Assembly (NCBI GenBank): GCA_945641355.1
Contig: CALZEQ010000011.1
Location: forward strand, 1-64,000
Source: an uncultured Mediterranea sp.
GTDB taxonomy: Bacteria > Bacteroidota > Bacteroidia > Bacteroidales > Bacteroidaceae
Direction of reading: 5' to 3'
DNA length: 64,000 bases
A model generated the notes under the pieces. The model saw only the letters and a program-made list of their open reading frames with translations. It ran no database searches and was not told where the DNA came from. The position numbers and the translations under genes are program-made. This document shows, one piece after another, positions 18,332-27,599 of this stretch (position 1 is the first letter of the stretch; each line of letters begins with the position of its first letter).

Positions 18332-19699
18332 ATGAGCAATAAACAGAAACGATTCATCTTACCCGAAGAAGAGATACCTCACTATTGGTACAACATACAG
18401 GCCGACATGGTGAACAAACCCATGCCGCCCCTCCACCCGGGTACCAAACAGCCGCTGAAGGCGGAAGACCTCTACCCCATCTTTGCCGAAGAGCTGTGCC
18501 GACAGGAACTGAACCAGACCGATGCCTGGATAGAAATTCCCGATGAAGTGCGCGACATGTACAAGTACTATCGCAGTACGCCACTGGTCCGCGCCTTCGG
18601 CTTGGAGAAGGCACTGGGCACCCCCGCCCACATCTACTTCAAGAACGAGAGTGTCAGCCCCATGGGTTCCCACAAGTTGAACTCCGCCATTCCGCAAGCT
18701 TATTACTGCAAAAAGGAGGGTGTAACCAACGTGACTACCGAAACCGGTGCCGGCCAATGGGGAGCTTCACTGGCCTACGCCGCCCGACTCTTCGGACTGG
18801 AGGCAGCCGTCTATCAGGTAAAGATCAGCTACGAACAGAAGCCCTATCGCCGCAGCATCATGCAGACATTCGGTGCGCAGGTCACTTCGTCACCCTCTAT
18901 GTCTACCCGTGCCGGCAAGGACATCCTGACACTCCACCCCAACTACCAAGGTTCGCTGGGTACAGCCATTTCCGAAGCCATTGAACTGGCACAGACCACA
19001 CCTAACTGTAAGTACACCCTCGGGTCCGTACTGAGCCATGTCACACTGCACCAGACCGTCATCGGCTTGGAGGCTGAGAAACAGATGCAGATGGCCGGTG
19101 AATATCCCGATATGATTATCGCCTGCTTCGGTGGCGGTTCCAACTTCGGCGGTATCTCTTTCCCCTTCATGCGTCACAACATCCTGGAGGGTACGAAGAC
19201 ACGTTTCATCGCAGCCGAACCGGCCTCCTGCCCCAAGCTGACCCGCGGTAAGTTCCAGTACGACTTTGGCGACGAGGCCGGCTATACGCCTCTGCTGCCC
19301 ATGTTCACGCTGGGTCACAACTTTGCACCCGCCAACATCCATGCCGGCGGTCTGCGCTACCATGGTGCAGGCGTCATCGTCTCCCAGCTGTTGAAAGACC
19401 AGATGATGGAAGCCGTTGACATCCAACAGCTCGAATCGTTTGAAGCCGGCACGCTGTTTGCACGGGCCGAAGGTATCATCCCTGCCCCCGAATCGTGTCA
19501 CGCCATTGCCGCCACCATCCGCGAAGCCAACAAGTGCAAAGAGACGGGCGAAGAGAAGGTCATCCTCTTCAACCTCTCCGGTCACGGCCTCATCGACATG
19601 GCTTCGTATGACAAGTTCCTGGCTGGTGACCTGCAGAACTACGAGCTGACGGACCAAGACATACAGAAGAATCTGGATGAAATAGGCAACCTGCAGTAA
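18332..19699 (+). CDS. Tryptophan synthase beta chain, TrpB2 type
   Basis: A 455-residue PLP enzyme, about 55 residues longer than canonical TrpB, as expected for the stand-alone TrpB2 class. The PLP Lys is K115 in PMGSHKLNSA; the phosphate-binding loop is GGGSNFGG. It condenses indole and serine to tryptophan. No trpA or other trp gene is nearby, which fits a salvage role with free indole, abundant in the gut (inference). Transcribed alone from its own promoter. Confidence 0.93.
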   Translation: MSNKQKRFILPEEEIPHYWYNIQADMVNKPMPPLHPGTKQPLKAEDLYPIFAEELCRQELNQTDAWIEIPDEVRDMYKYYRSTPLVRAFGLEKALGTPAHIYFKNESVSPMGSHKLNSAIPQAYYCKKEGVTNVTTETGAGQWGASLAYAARLFGLEAAVYQVKISYEQKPYRRSIMQTFGAQVTSSPSMSTRAGKDILTLHPNYQGSLGTAISEAIELAQTTPNCKYTLGSVLSHVTLHQTVIGLEAEKQMQMAGEYPDMIIACFGGGSNFGGISFPFMRHNILEGTKTRFIAAEPASCPKLTRGKFQYDFGDEAGYTPLLPMFTLGHNFAPANIHAGGLRYHGAGVIVSQLLKDQMMEAVDIQQLESFEAGTLFARAEGIIPAPESCHAIAATIREANKCKETGEEKVILFNLSGHGLIDMASYDKFLAGDLQNYELTDQDIQKNLDEIGNLQ

Positions 19700-19828
19700 T
19701 TCATGACCTTATCTCCCCATCCCTTCCTCCAATCCTCTCTGCAGACCGAAGTGAAGGGATGGGGAATCACATTCCGACAAGACTATCTTACATTACCATT
19801 TTTACCTACAAAAAAAACAGAAATTACC

Positions 19829-21130
19829 ATGAAAATATCCATTCTACATAAAGAAGGAGTCAACTACCTGATTCCTTTCCTGCTCATCACTTCCTGCTTT
19901 GCCCTGTGGGGATTTGCCAACGACATCACCAATCCTATGGTGAAAGCCTTTTCCAAGATATTCAGAATGAGCGTGACCGACGGAGCCTTGGTTCAGGTAG
20001 CCTTCTATGGAGGCTATTTCGCCATGGCCTTCCCCGCCGCCATCTTCATTCGGAAATACTCTTATAAGGCAGGTGTACTGATGGGCCTTGCCATGTATGC
20101 CATAGGAGCCCTGGCCTTCTTTCCCGCCAAACTGACCGGGGAGTTCTTCCCGTTTCTGATGGCCTACTTCGTCATGACGTGCGGTCTGTCTTTTTTAGAG
20201 ACCAGCTGCAATCCATACATCCTCTCCATGGGCGACGAGGAGAGTGCCACCCGACGGCTCAACATGGCACAAGCCTTCAATCCCATCGGCTCGCTCATGG
20301 GCATGTATGTGGCCATGAACTTCATACAGAACAAACTCAATCCGATGGACACCTTGGAGCGGGCTCGGTTATCGCAACCGGAGTTTGAGGCCGTGAGAGA
20401 TGCCGACCTCTCCGTACTCATCGCACCTTACTTGGTGATAGGCATCGTCATCATCTGCATGTTTTTAGTGATACGCCTGGCCAAGATGCCCAAGAACGCC
20501 GACCAGTCTCACTCCATTGATTTCGTACCTACCCTGAAGCGCATCTTTGCCAAGGGTCGATACAGATACGGCGTGATTGCACAGTTCTTCTATGTCGGTG
20601 CCCAGATTATGTGCTGGACCTTCATCATCCAATACGGTACACGCCTCTTCATGGCACAGGGGATGGAGGAACAGGCTGCTGAGGTGCTCTCCCAGCAGTA
20701 CAACATCGTTGCCATGATACTGTTCTGCGTCAGCCGCTTCATCTGCACGTTCCTTCTGCGCTATTGCAATCCGGGACTGCTGCTCTCGGTGCTGGCCGTG
20801 GCAGCCGCCGTACTCACGGTAGGTGTCATCTGCTTCCAGAGCATCTACGGACTTTACTGTCTGGTTGGCGTGTCGGCCTGCATGTCGCTGATGTTCCCCA
20901 CCATCTACGGCATTGCCCTTCAGGGATTGGGCGACGATGCCAAGTTCGGCGCAGCCGGTCTCATCATGGCCATCTTAGGTGGTTCCATTCTTCCTCCCCT
21001 GCAGGCATCCATTATCGATTGCGATACGCTGTTCGGTATGCCGGCCGTCAATCTGTCGTTCATCATGCCACTGATCTGTTTCCTGGTCATCATCGGTTAC
21101 GGATACCAGATGAAGAAGCAGCGGCACTAA
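19829..21130 (+). CDS. L-fucose/sugar:H+ symporter, FucP-like MFS permease
   Basis: A 433-residue inner-membrane transporter with about 12 hydrophobic segments. FucP/GluP family marks: the N-terminal FALWGFANDITNPMVKAF, the central FLETSCNPYI and the C-terminal ILGGSILPPLQ. The ATG at 19829 is preceded by a purine-rich stretch and gives the family start MKISILHKEG; the frame is open 42 codons upstream without conservation. No fucose catabolic gene is adjacent, so the substrate could be fucose, glucose or galactose. Confidence 0.9.
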   Translation: MKISILHKEGVNYLIPFLLITSCFALWGFANDITNPMVKAFSKIFRMSVTDGALVQVAFYGGYFAMAFPAAIFIRKYSYKAGVLMGLAMYAIGALAFFPAKLTGEFFPFLMAYFVMTCGLSFLETSCNPYILSMGDEESATRRLNMAQAFNPIGSLMGMYVAMNFIQNKLNPMDTLERARLSQPEFEAVRDADLSVLIAPYLVIGIVIICMFLVIRLAKMPKNADQSHSIDFVPTLKRIFAKGRYRYGVIAQFFYVGAQIMCWTFIIQYGTRLFMAQGMEEQAAEVLSQQYNIVAMILFCVSRFICTFLLRYCNPGLLLSVLAVAAAVLTVGVICFQSIYGLYCLVGVSACMSLMFPTIYGIALQGLGDDAKFGAAGLIMAILGGSILPPLQASIIDCDTLFGMPAVNLSFIMPLICFLVIIGYGYQMKKQRH

Positions 21131-21139
21131 TCATGTAAA

Positions 21140-21179
21140 AAGAGGATGTGTTCCTTTCACTCGGGAAACACATCCTCTT
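21140..21179. terminator. Bidirectional terminator between fucP-like gene and DUF4250 gene
   Basis: Arms AAGAGGATGTGTT (21140-21152) and its complement (21167-21179) enclose a 14-base loop. It lies between two convergent genes, and its stem has A-rich and T-rich ends that suit both directions. Confidence 0.8.
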
Positions 21180-21209
21180 CTCTATCTGCATCGGTACATC
21201 TTGCACAGA

Positions 21210-21392
21210 TTACCAGAAACGGTTTTTGTCGGGATTGTATTCAAATCCCACCGATTTCAGTTTGGCTTCGATGTCGTCTCTTTCTACGTCCATATCCTCG
21301 CACAAAGCGTCGAGCGAAGGATAAAAGTCACGCAACTTCAGGTTGATGAAGCTATACAGCATCACCGGATCTTCAGGTAATTTCATAGTCAC
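21210..21392 (-). CDS. Small DUF4250-domain protein
   Basis: A 60-residue protein covering a whole DUF4250 domain: LPEDPVMLYSFINLKLRDFY, then LDALCEDMDVERDDIEAKL and GFEYNPDKNRFW. The fold is probably a small helical DNA- or protein-binding unit, but the function is unknown. An internal ATG at 21386 is an equally good start. It stands alone between a terminator and the ybaK gene. Confidence 0.85.
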   Translation of the reverse strand: MTMKLPEDPVMLYSFINLKLRDFYPSLDALCEDMDVERDDIEAKLKSVGFEYNPDKNRFW

Positions 21393-21484
21393 AATCTTTT
21401 AATGAATAAACTAATACCGGCGGCAAAGGTACGAAGTTTATACATAGCGCGACTTGATTTATGTCAAATCCATACATTCCGTGC

Positions 21485-21958
21485 TCAGAAAAGGGGGCAG
21501 ACCGTAGCCCGGACCTCATGAATCAGCTCTTCGGGGTGGAGTTTCAGCTGCAAGCCCCGCTGTCCGGCACTGATGTAGATGTAGGGAAACTGCAGGCACG
21601 TTTCGTGGATGTAGATGGGGAAAGGCTTCTTCATGCCGATGGGCGAACATCCTCCCCGGATATAGCCGGTCAGCGGAAGCAGTTCTTTCATAGGGATGAG
21701 GTCGCACTTCTTATTGCCCGACGCCTTGGCGGCCAGCTTGAGGTCTACCTCCCGGTCGCCCGGTATGACGCAGACAAAGTAGCCCGACTTGTCGCCGTGC
21801 AGTACCAACGTCTTGAAGACGCAGTTGATGTCCTCACCCAGGCTCTCCGCCACATGGATGGCACTCAAGTCGTTTTCATCCACCTCATACGGAATCAGCT
21901 CGTATGCAATCTTCGCCTTGTCCAGCAGGCGTGCTGCATTGGTCTTATTGATTTTCAT
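21485..21958 (-). CDS. ybaK: Cys-tRNA(Pro) deacylase, YbaK/EbsC family
   Basis: A 157-residue trans-editing enzyme that hydrolyses Cys mischarged on proline tRNA. YbaK-family marks are VAESLGEDINCVFKTLVL, a catalytic Lys in VFKTLV, and GYIRGGCSPIG. The length is right for the stand-alone family. Its start overlaps the end of uvrA by 14 bases, so the two are translationally coupled. Confidence 0.93.
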   Translation of the reverse strand: MKINKTNAARLLDKAKIAYELIPYEVDENDLSAIHVAESLGEDINCVFKTLVLHGDKSGYFVCVIPGDREVDLKLAAKASGNKKCDLIPMKELLPLTGYIRGGCSPIGMKKPFPIYIHETCLQFPYIYISAGQRGLQLKLHPEELIHEVRATVCPLF

Positions 21959-24809
21959 GTTGTCCTATCGTTGTTAGTGTTCCTTCCAATTCGTCCCGCA
22001 AGAACTTAGGGGTATAGCCCTTAGTGCTTTGCGCCACCTCTTCGGGCGTGCCGCATGTCAGCAGTTCGCCTCCGTTGCGTCCGCCGTCAGGTCCCATGTC
22101 GATGAGGTAGTCGGCCATCTTGATGACGTCCAGGTTGTGCTCTATCACAATGACCGTATTTCCCTTGTCAACCAGTCGGTTCAGCACATTCATCAGCACA
22201 CGGATATCCTCGAAGTGCAGGCCGGTAGTCGGCTCGTCCAGAATGTAGACCGTCTTGCCTGTATCGCGCTTGGCCAGTTCGGTAGCCAGCTTGACACGCT
22301 GGCTCTCGCCGCCCGACAGCGTGGTCGAGGACTGGCCCAGCTTGATGTATCCCAGACCGACATCTTGAATCACCTTGATCTTGCCCAATATCTGCGGTAC
22401 GTTCTCAAAAAACTCCACGGCCCGATTGATGGTCATGTCGAGCACGTCGGCAATCGACTTGCCCTTGTAACGCACTTCCAACGTCTCCCTGTTGTATCGC
22501 TTTCCATGACACACTTCGCAGGGCACGTAGACGTCCGGCAGGAAGTTCATCTCGATGGTTTTGTAGCCGTTGCCCTGACAAGCCTCACAACGGCCTCCGC
22601 TGACGTTGAACGAGAAGCGTCCCGGCTTGTAGCCCCTCATCTTGGCCTCGGGCAATCCCACAAACAGGTTGCGGATGTCTGAGAATACGCCTGTATAGGT
22701 AGCCGGATTGGAGCGGGGTGTACGCCCTAAGGGCGATTGATCCACATTCACTACCTTATCTATATACTCCAGTCCCTCTATGGCATCATAAGGCAGCGGA
22801 TCCTTCAGGGAGCGGTAGAAGCGTTGCGACAAGATGGGCTGCAGCGTTTCGTTAATCAGCGTAGACTTTCCGCTACCCGATACGCCCGTCACACAAATCA
22901 GCCGTCCCAACGGGAACTCCACGTCGATATGTTTCAGGTTGTTGCCGTGCGCCCCACGTATCCACAGGCTATGCCCGTTGCCTTCCCTACGTTTCGGCGG
23001 CAGTTCGATGGTCCGTTCCCCGTTGAGGTATTGCGATGTCAGGGTATGGGTCTGTAGCATCTGCTGGGGCGTACCGGCAAACACCACTTCTCCCCCCAGC
23101 CTGCCCGCCTTAGGTCCCATATCCACCACGTAGTCGGCAGCCAGCATCATGTCCTTGTCGTGCTCCACCACGATGACAGAGTTGCCCAGGTCACGCAACT
23201 CCTTCAGCGAGTGTATCAGACGTTGGTTGTCCCGCTGATGCAGTCCGATACTGGGTTCATCCAGGATGTAAAGCACGTTCACCAGCTGCGAACCTATCTG
23301 CGTGGCCAAGCGGATACGCTGGCTCTCACCGCCCGACAGGCTGACAGCACTGCGGTTCAGCGAGAGGTAGTCCAGTCCCACATCCAGCAGAAACTTCAGG
23401 CGGGTACGTATCTCTTTCAGGATTTCCGCCGCTATCTGGCGTTGCTTTTCGCTCAGATGAGGGTCTACCTCCGTCAGCCACTCATAGAGTTCGCCGATGT
23501 CCATCGAAGCCAGCTGGTAGATGTTCTTGTCGTGGATGCGATAGGCCAGTGCCTCCCTGTTCAGACGGGCTCCTCCACACTCGGGACAGACCGTAGTCAT
23601 GGCAAACTGCTCCGCCCACTTCTGGGCCGTAGCCGAGGCATCCTTCTCCTGCAGCAACTGGATGTATTTCACCACCCCTTCGAAAGTCACGAAATAGTCG
23701 GATGAAGTTCCTATCAGCGAACTCTTTATCTTGATGCGTTCGTCCGAGCCATACAGCACTTCGTCAATCGCCTCTTCGGTCAGTTCCTGGACGGGTGTCT
23801 TCAAGGTGGCCTCATACCGCTCCAGCAGTGCTGCAATCTGCCAGAATATCATGCTGTTCTTCGCCTTGCCTAGCGGCACGATGGCTCCTTCGGCAATGGA
23901 GAGCGTGCGGTCGGGTATCACCTTGTCTATATCTATCTGGCTGACCACGCCCAGTCCCTTGCATTTGGGGCAGGCCCCTTGCGGCGAATTGAACGAGAAG
24001 TTGTGCGGAGCCGGTTCCCGGTAAGAGAGTCCGGTGACCGGGCACATCAGCAGCCTGCTGAAATGACGGATTGTATCGGCTGCCACATCGTACACCATGA
24101 GCAATCCTTCTCCCTGCCGCATGGCAGTGGCCACGCTGTTCTTCAGACGGACATCATCCTTATCTGCCACCACCAGCTTGTCTACCACCACCTCCACATC
24201 ATGATTCTTGTAGCGGTCCAGCTTCATGCCCGGCAATGCCTCGCGTACCTCACCGTCTACCCGCACATAGAGGTAACCCTTCTTGCGCACCTGTTCAAAC
24301 AATTCCTTGTAGTGGCCTTTGCGGTTTCGTACCAGCGGAGCCAGCAGGTAAATCCGCTTTCCCTGATACTCCTGCAAAATCAGATTCAGTATCTGCTCTT
24401 CGGTGTACTTCACCATCTTCTCGCCCGACAGGTAGGAATAAGCCTCTCCGGCACGGGCAAACAGCAGTCGCAGGTAGTCATACACCTCCGTCGTCGTACC
24501 TACGGTAGAACGCGGATTCTTGTTGGTCGTCTTCTGTTCAATGGAGATGACCGGACTGAGTCCCGTAATCTTATCCACATCAGGCCGCTCCAGGTTGCCC
24601 AGAAAGTTGCGGGCGTATGCCGAAAAGGTCTCTATATATCTGCGCTGCCCCTCTGCATAGATAGTATCGAAGGCCAACGAAGATTTTCCGCTGCCGCTGA
24701 GGCCGGTAATCACCGTCAGGCTGTCGCGCGGGATTTCCACGTCCACATTCTTCAGGTTATGCACCCGGGCTCCGTATACACTGATATGTTCTGTTTCTTC
24801 TTGCATCAT
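21945..24809 (-). CDS. uvrA: Excinuclease ABC subunit A
   Basis: A 954-residue damage-recognition ATPase of nucleotide excision repair. Two ABC modules are visible: Walker [10 protein letters not shown] near residue 36 and GVSGSGKST near residue 650, with signatures [14 protein letters not shown] and [13 protein letters not shown]. Zinc fingers include [10 protein letters not shown] in the first half and CEACQGNG...CEVCHGK in the second. Length is typical. Co-transcribed with ybaK downstream. It marks the left edge of the accessory region. Confidence 0.98.
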   Translation of the reverse strand: MMQEETEHISVYGARVHNLKNVDVEIPRDSLTVITGLSGSGKSSLAFDTIYAEGQRRYIETFSAYARNFLGNLERPDVDKITGLSPVISIEQKTTNKNPRSTVGTTTEVYDYLRLLFARAGEAYSYLSGEKMVKYTEEQILNLILQEYQGKRIYLLAPLVRNRKGHYKELFEQVRKKGYLYVRVDGEVREALPGMKLDRYKNHDVEVVVDKLVVADKDDVRLKNSVATAMRQGEGLLMVYDVAADTIRHFSRLLMCPVTGLSYREPAPHNFSFNSPQGACPKCKGLGVVSQIDIDKVIPDRTLSIAEGAIVPLGKAKNSMIFWQIAALLERYEATLKTPVQELTEEAIDEVLYGSDERIKIKSSLIGTSSDYFVTFEGVVKYIQLLQEKDASATAQKWAEQFAMTTVCPECGGARLNREALAYRIHDKNIYQLASMDIGELYEWLTEVDPHLSEKQRQIAAEILKEIRTRLKFLLDVGLDYLSLNRSAVSLSGGESQRIRLATQIGSQLVNVLYILDEPSIGLHQRDNQRLIHSLKELRDLGNSVIVVEHDKDMMLAADYVVDMGPKAGRLGGEVVFAGTPQQMLQTHTLTSQYLNGERTIELPPKRREGNGHSLWIRGAHGNNLKHIDVEFPLGRLICVTGVSGSGKSTLINETLQPILSQRFYRSLKDPLPYDAIEGLEYIDKVVNVDQSPLGRTPRSNPATYTGVFSDIRNLFVGLPEAKMRGYKPGRFSFNVSGGRCEACQGNGYKTIEMNFLPDVYVPCEVCHGKRYNRETLEVRYKGKSIADVLDMTINRAVEFFENVPQILGKIKVIQDVGLGYIKLGQSSTTLSGGESQRVKLATELAKRDTGKTVYILDEPTTGLHFEDIRVLMNVLNRLVDKGNTVIVIEHNLDVIKMADYLIDMGPDGGRNGGELLTCGTPEEVAQSTKGYTPKFLRDELEGTLTTIGQHENQ

Positions 24810-24907
24810 CTGCTATCCTGTTTTTTAAGATAGCAAAAATACATCTTTTCTTCCGATAATCCGTACTGCTCATCTGCTTTTTTCATTTCATGCACCGTTT
24901 TTTTGAT

Positions 24908-24945
24908 TCGCGCGCATGTCTCTCAAACGCGTACGCGCGCGCGTG
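24908..24945. repeat. Alternating CG-rich tract
   Basis: A stretch of alternating pyrimidine/purine, including CGCGTACGCGCGCGCG, stands out in AT-rich surroundings. Such tracts can adopt Z-DNA and in Bacteroidales are often seen beside integrated elements (the latter from memory, not shown here). The 720-base gap 24810-25528 holds only this, iterated motifs and repeats; no gene is supported in it. Confidence 0.6.
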
Positions 24946-24958
24946 ACAAATTTTGTTT

Positions 24959-25147
24959 ATCTGCCATCTGCCACACACATTCAGTTAGTTTCCTCTATAT
25001 AAATGGATTAACCACTAAATAAGTGTGGCAGATATTTTGAGATTTACAATCATTAACACAAAAATGACCCATTTTTGTGAAAAAGTGGGTTCAAAACAAG
25101 TCGTTTTGGGGCGTTTTTTTGCACTTTGTGGCAGATTTGTGGCAGAT
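24959..25147. repeat. Iterated TGTGGCAGAT motif, five copies
   Basis: TGTGGCAGAT occurs at 25024-25033, 25127-25136 and 25138-25147 (the last two 11 bases apart, one helical turn). Two inverted copies, one of them partial, abut at 24959-24974. The layout resembles a cluster of protein-binding sites, such as iterons or recombinase arm sites. Confidence 0.6.
25067..25091. repeat. Hairpin ACCCATTTTT / AAAAAGTGGGT
   Basis: A 10-bp stem with one wobble pair and a 3-4 base loop. No T-run follows on either strand, so a terminator is not certain. It lies among the TGTGGCAGAT motifs. Confidence 0.5.
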
Positions 25148-25202
25148 AACCGTTGTTTTTTCATCAAAAAAGCACTTATTTCGCTGCAATAATCGCCGTT
25201 AT

Positions 25203-25305
25203 CACTGTCGTACCACCGCAGATGTCGCATGTGTACAATTCATACTTGAGGTGGTTGGTGACTTGTTGCACTGTCGTACCACCGCAGATGTCGCATGTGT
25301 ACAAT
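25203..25305. repeat. CRISPR-like pair of 37-bp direct repeats with a 29-bp spacer
   Basis: Two identical 37-base units, beginning CACTGTCGTACCACC and ending GTGTACAAT, lie at 25203-25239 and 25269-25305, separated by 29 unique bases. Repeat and spacer sizes are those of a minimal CRISPR array with one spacer. No cas gene is in the window, so it would be an orphan. The minus strand reads as two CDICGG motifs, a coding alternative I consider weaker. Confidence 0.45.
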
Positions 25306-25313
25306 AGGCATGG

Positions 25314-25415
25314 AACAACTGTTGCATAGTTCATGGAACAACTATTTCTCCCATAGATAACAACTGTTCCATTAGGAGATAACAACTGTTCCATTAGGAG
25401 ATAACAACTGTTTCA
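25314..25415. repeat. 22-bp-period tandem array, five units
   Basis: Units centred on AACAACTGTT begin at 25314, 25337, 25359, 25381 and 25403. Units three and four are identical; the others vary. Each core is a dyad AACA..TGTT, so the array could be a ladder of binding sites spaced two helical turns apart. Confidence 0.8.
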
Positions 25416-25528
25416 TTGCATGTTTACTGTCTTTTCCTGATTTAGCCAGACGCTTTTTAATTTAATAAACTACTTCACTATACGCTTTATGGAATAACTT
25501 CCTGAAGTAGTAGTCACTTCTTTTTTGT

Positions 25529-26521
25529 TCATGCTGATAAGGTAGACACCTTAAAGCAGTTGTTCTTCTTGCCGGACTTGCAGAGCCCGGGCTTGCTTGT
25601 TCGGTTTTGCAAAGATACTGCATCCTTCTCATTGTTCTTGTCATTGTCAGCGTATTTTTTCATTTTCCACATTTTTTTCTGGGCCCCTGTCTCCAGATGC
25701 GCCACGGCGGGTATCTTGTATCCGATGCTCATATGCGGTCTGCAGTAGTTATAGAAATGTATGTAACGCCCGATTACATTCCTTGCGTGTTCTATGCCAT
25801 TAAAGTACCGTTGCCGGTAGACGCTTTCCACTTTGATAATGCCGTTTACACGTTCGGCAACCGCATTGTCCGTAGGCTTGTAATCCTCTGTCATACTGAT
25901 GGCAATGCCATGCGCTTGGAGAAGCGACACATACTGGTCGCAACAATATTGCACTCCACGGTCGGAGTGGTGTATCAGTCCTGTGAGGCTTTCACTCCCT
26001 TTCATTTCAACAGCTTGCCTTATGGCCTGCCGCAATGCGTCAATGGTGGCCGACACCCGCAGGGTATCGGTAAGCACCCATCCCACGATTTTATGGGAAT
26101 AGGCATCGGTAATCAGGTGAAGGTAGCAGACATCCCCATTTGCCAATGGGATATAAGTGATATCGCTGACCCACAGCTGGTTGGCTGATGTCAGGCAGAG
26201 CCCTCCGGTCAGGTCTTTCCATTTGCGGTAGCGATGGTTGGAGTTGGTGGTATGCCGGGCTTTACGGGGTGGAAGCATCAGGCGGTGCTGACGCAGAAGC
26301 GCATAAAAGCTGTCTCTGCCGGGCACGAAACCGGTGCCGAAAAGCACGGTGAGCATGATCCACAACTTGTAGCCGCCGATGCCCGGGTCCTCAACGCGTA
26401 TCTCGCGGACGGCATCCAGTATCAGGCGTTCCCGTTTCAGGCGGGTCTCAATGTCAGCTCTTGACTGGTAGTAAGCTTGACGGCAATGGCCAAATAGACG
26501 GCAAGCCGGCGCTACTTTCAT
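25529..26521 (-). CDS. IS3-family transposase OrfB, DDE catalytic subunit
   Basis: At least 330 residues from the ATG at 26521. The frame is open upstream into orfA, so the real product is the OrfAB fusion. The integrase core shows D120 (LWVSDITYIP), D187 (IHHSDRGVQY) and E223 (AVAERVNGIIK), with 35 residues between the last two, which is the DD35E signature. An HTH_21-like segment (PGIGGYKLWIML) precedes it. The stop codon overlaps the left end of the element. Confidence 0.92.
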   Translation of the reverse strand: MKVAPACRLFGHCRQAYYQSRADIETRLKRERLILDAVREIRVEDPGIGGYKLWIMLTVLFGTGFVPGRDSFYALLRQHRLMLPPRKARHTTNSNHRYRKWKDLTGGLCLTSANQLWVSDITYIPLANGDVCYLHLITDAYSHKIVGWVLTDTLRVSATIDALRQAIRQAVEMKGSESLTGLIHHSDRGVQYCCDQYVSLLQAHGIAISMTEDYKPTDNAVAERVNGIIKVESVYRQRYFNGIEHARNVIGRYIHFYNYCRPHMSIGYKIPAVAHLETGAQKKMWKMKKYADNDKNNEKDAVSLQNRTSKPGLCKSGKKNNCFKVSTLSA

Positions 26522-26970
26522 GTTGCGCTGGCTGACCAGTTCCGTTACTATTTGGCCCCAGATTTTTTTCTGATGGGAATGTTAAAGTATTCTTCCGCGC
26601 GCGTAATCAAGAGGTCACGCGCTTCTGTTTCCAACTTGGAGAAAGAAAGGGCTTTCTCCAGTGCCTTGATGCGCTTTTTCAATTGCGCATTCTCCTCTTT
26701 GTACTCTTCTTTGCTGCGATTGGGCATGGCAGTCGATTCTGGTTCTGAAGGCAAAGATAGCTGTTCGGACAGATAATCATACTTTTGAAGCCAACGATTT
26801 AACAAAGTTATACCACAAATACCATGATGGTGGCAGAAGGAACGCTTGCTCATCCCGGACTGGTAATAACTACGAAGAAGACATAGTTTGTCTTCTTCAC
26901 TGTAATGCTTACGAATTGGAATCATTTGTGTAACATATTTATAGGTTTGTAAATATGTCTACCTATGCCA
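25535..26970 (-). mobile_element. IS3-family insertion sequence
   Basis: The element is about 1.44 kb. Imperfect terminal inverted repeats are TGATAAGGTAGACA at 25535-25548 and, inverted, TGGCATAGGTAGACA at 26956-26970, with one gap, and they start with the IS3-typical TG. It carries orfA and orfB joined by a -1 frameshift site. No clear target duplication was seen, so either the ends are off by a few bases or the flanks have changed. Both reading frames are open and the DDE triad is intact, so it may be active. Confidence 0.88.
26548..26925 (-). CDS. IS3-family transposase OrfA, DNA-binding subunit
   Basis: A 125-residue protein with an N-terminal helix-turn-helix (YSEEDKLCLLRSYYQSGMSK, then HHHGICGITLLNRWLQKY). 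It ends in a leucine-zipper-like coiled coil (EENAQLKKRIKALEKALSF) as in OrfA dimers. An A7 run (plus-strand T run 26563-26569) near its end lets a -1 slip continue into OrfB; the frames differ by exactly -1 and no stop intervenes (KK-IWGQIV...). Confidence 0.9.
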   Translation of the reverse strand: MIPIRKHYSEEDKLCLLRSYYQSGMSKRSFCHHHGICGITLLNRWLQKYDYLSEQLSLPSEPESTAMPNRSKEEYKEENAQLKKRIKALEKALSFSKLETEARDLLITRAEEYFNIPIRKKSGAK

Positions 26971-27092
26971 GTATAAGACATTGGTTACTAGAATAAGTTT
27001 GTTTTTATTCCAAAATTGAGCTAAAACACCTTTTTCACATCATCAAATTGCAGTTTTTCATCCATTTATGCGAGGGTCTACATTTATATTTA

Positions 27093-27100
27093 TATCTTTG
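27093..27100 (+). promoter_or_regulatory. Bacteroidetes -7 box before the UpxY remnant
   Basis: TATCTTTG lies about 60 bases before the ATG at 27159. It is also the nearest recognisable promoter for the four-gene cassette that starts at 27600. Confidence 0.55.
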
Positions 27101-27158
27101 TAGTCAAAAAGTGACAATTCTTTCTAAGAAAAGTCTCTTTTAATAAGAGTGATTTCTG

Positions 27159-27488
27159 ATGATAGCAATGGAAGAAGAGAATTTGCAGTCTGTCAAGACT
27201 GATGCTTCATTGTATAATGGGCGACCGACTGACACCGGTTCATCGTGTCCAAGTGCAAGACTTACCTCTTGTACGCTCTCCATTTCTGATGATGTCAGTT
27301 GTGGGATGTCAGTAGAGAATGCGCTTACAGAAAAGAAACAATGGTTTGTATTGCAAGTATCGTATGGTCGCGTTATCAAAGCCAAATTCCATGTGGAAAC
27401 CGAGAGCACTGAAAAAGTCTTTTTGAAAGAGCTTTCACCCTCTGAGAATTCAATATTTCAATTTGTTTTCGGATATGGGTACGAATAA
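27159..27488 (+). pseudogene. Truncated UpxY/NusG-like antiterminator gene
   Basis: Residues 61-77 (KQWFVLQVSYGRVIKAK) match the start of the NusG N-terminal domain in UpxY proteins, which start capsule operons in Bacteroides and let polymerase read through their leaders. Real UpxY proteins run to about 170 residues. This frame leaves the family right after that segment, where a 131-bp inverted-repeat element (27402-27532) begins, and ends at residue 109. No capsule genes follow. It is best read as a promoter-proximal fragment of a lost capsule locus or of a stray upxY. Confidence 0.65.
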
Positions 27489-27532
27489 CTCACCCTCAAA
27501 AATTACACAGAAGGAACTTTTTCAGTGCCCTC
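27402..27532. mobile_element. MITE-like element inside the UpxY remnant
   Basis: GAGAGCACTGAAAAAGT at 27402-27418 and its complement with one change (27516-27532) bound 131 bases with no gene. Size and 17-bp ends suit a miniature inverted-repeat element mobilised by some transposase elsewhere in the genome. No target duplication was identified. Confidence 0.6.
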
Positions 27533-27599
27533 GTGTGAGAACCGCGGATTTTGAATGTTTTATTACTATGCGATATTTAAAGAATAAAAAGTAAATAAT

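Noticed and set aside
25067..25091. Hairpin as a terminator
   Set aside because: There is no T-run after it on either strand and no gene ends close by.
25176..25394. A 72-codon minus-strand frame with two CDICGG motifs that could be a zinc-ribbon protein
   Set aside because: The two motifs come from an exact 37-base DNA repeat; no conserved protein outside it, no start-site evidence, and it runs across a tandem array.
25528..26976. Target-site duplication flanking the IS3 element
   Set aside because: The bases outside the inverted repeats (CATGC and GTATA) do not match in any 3-5 base register I tried.
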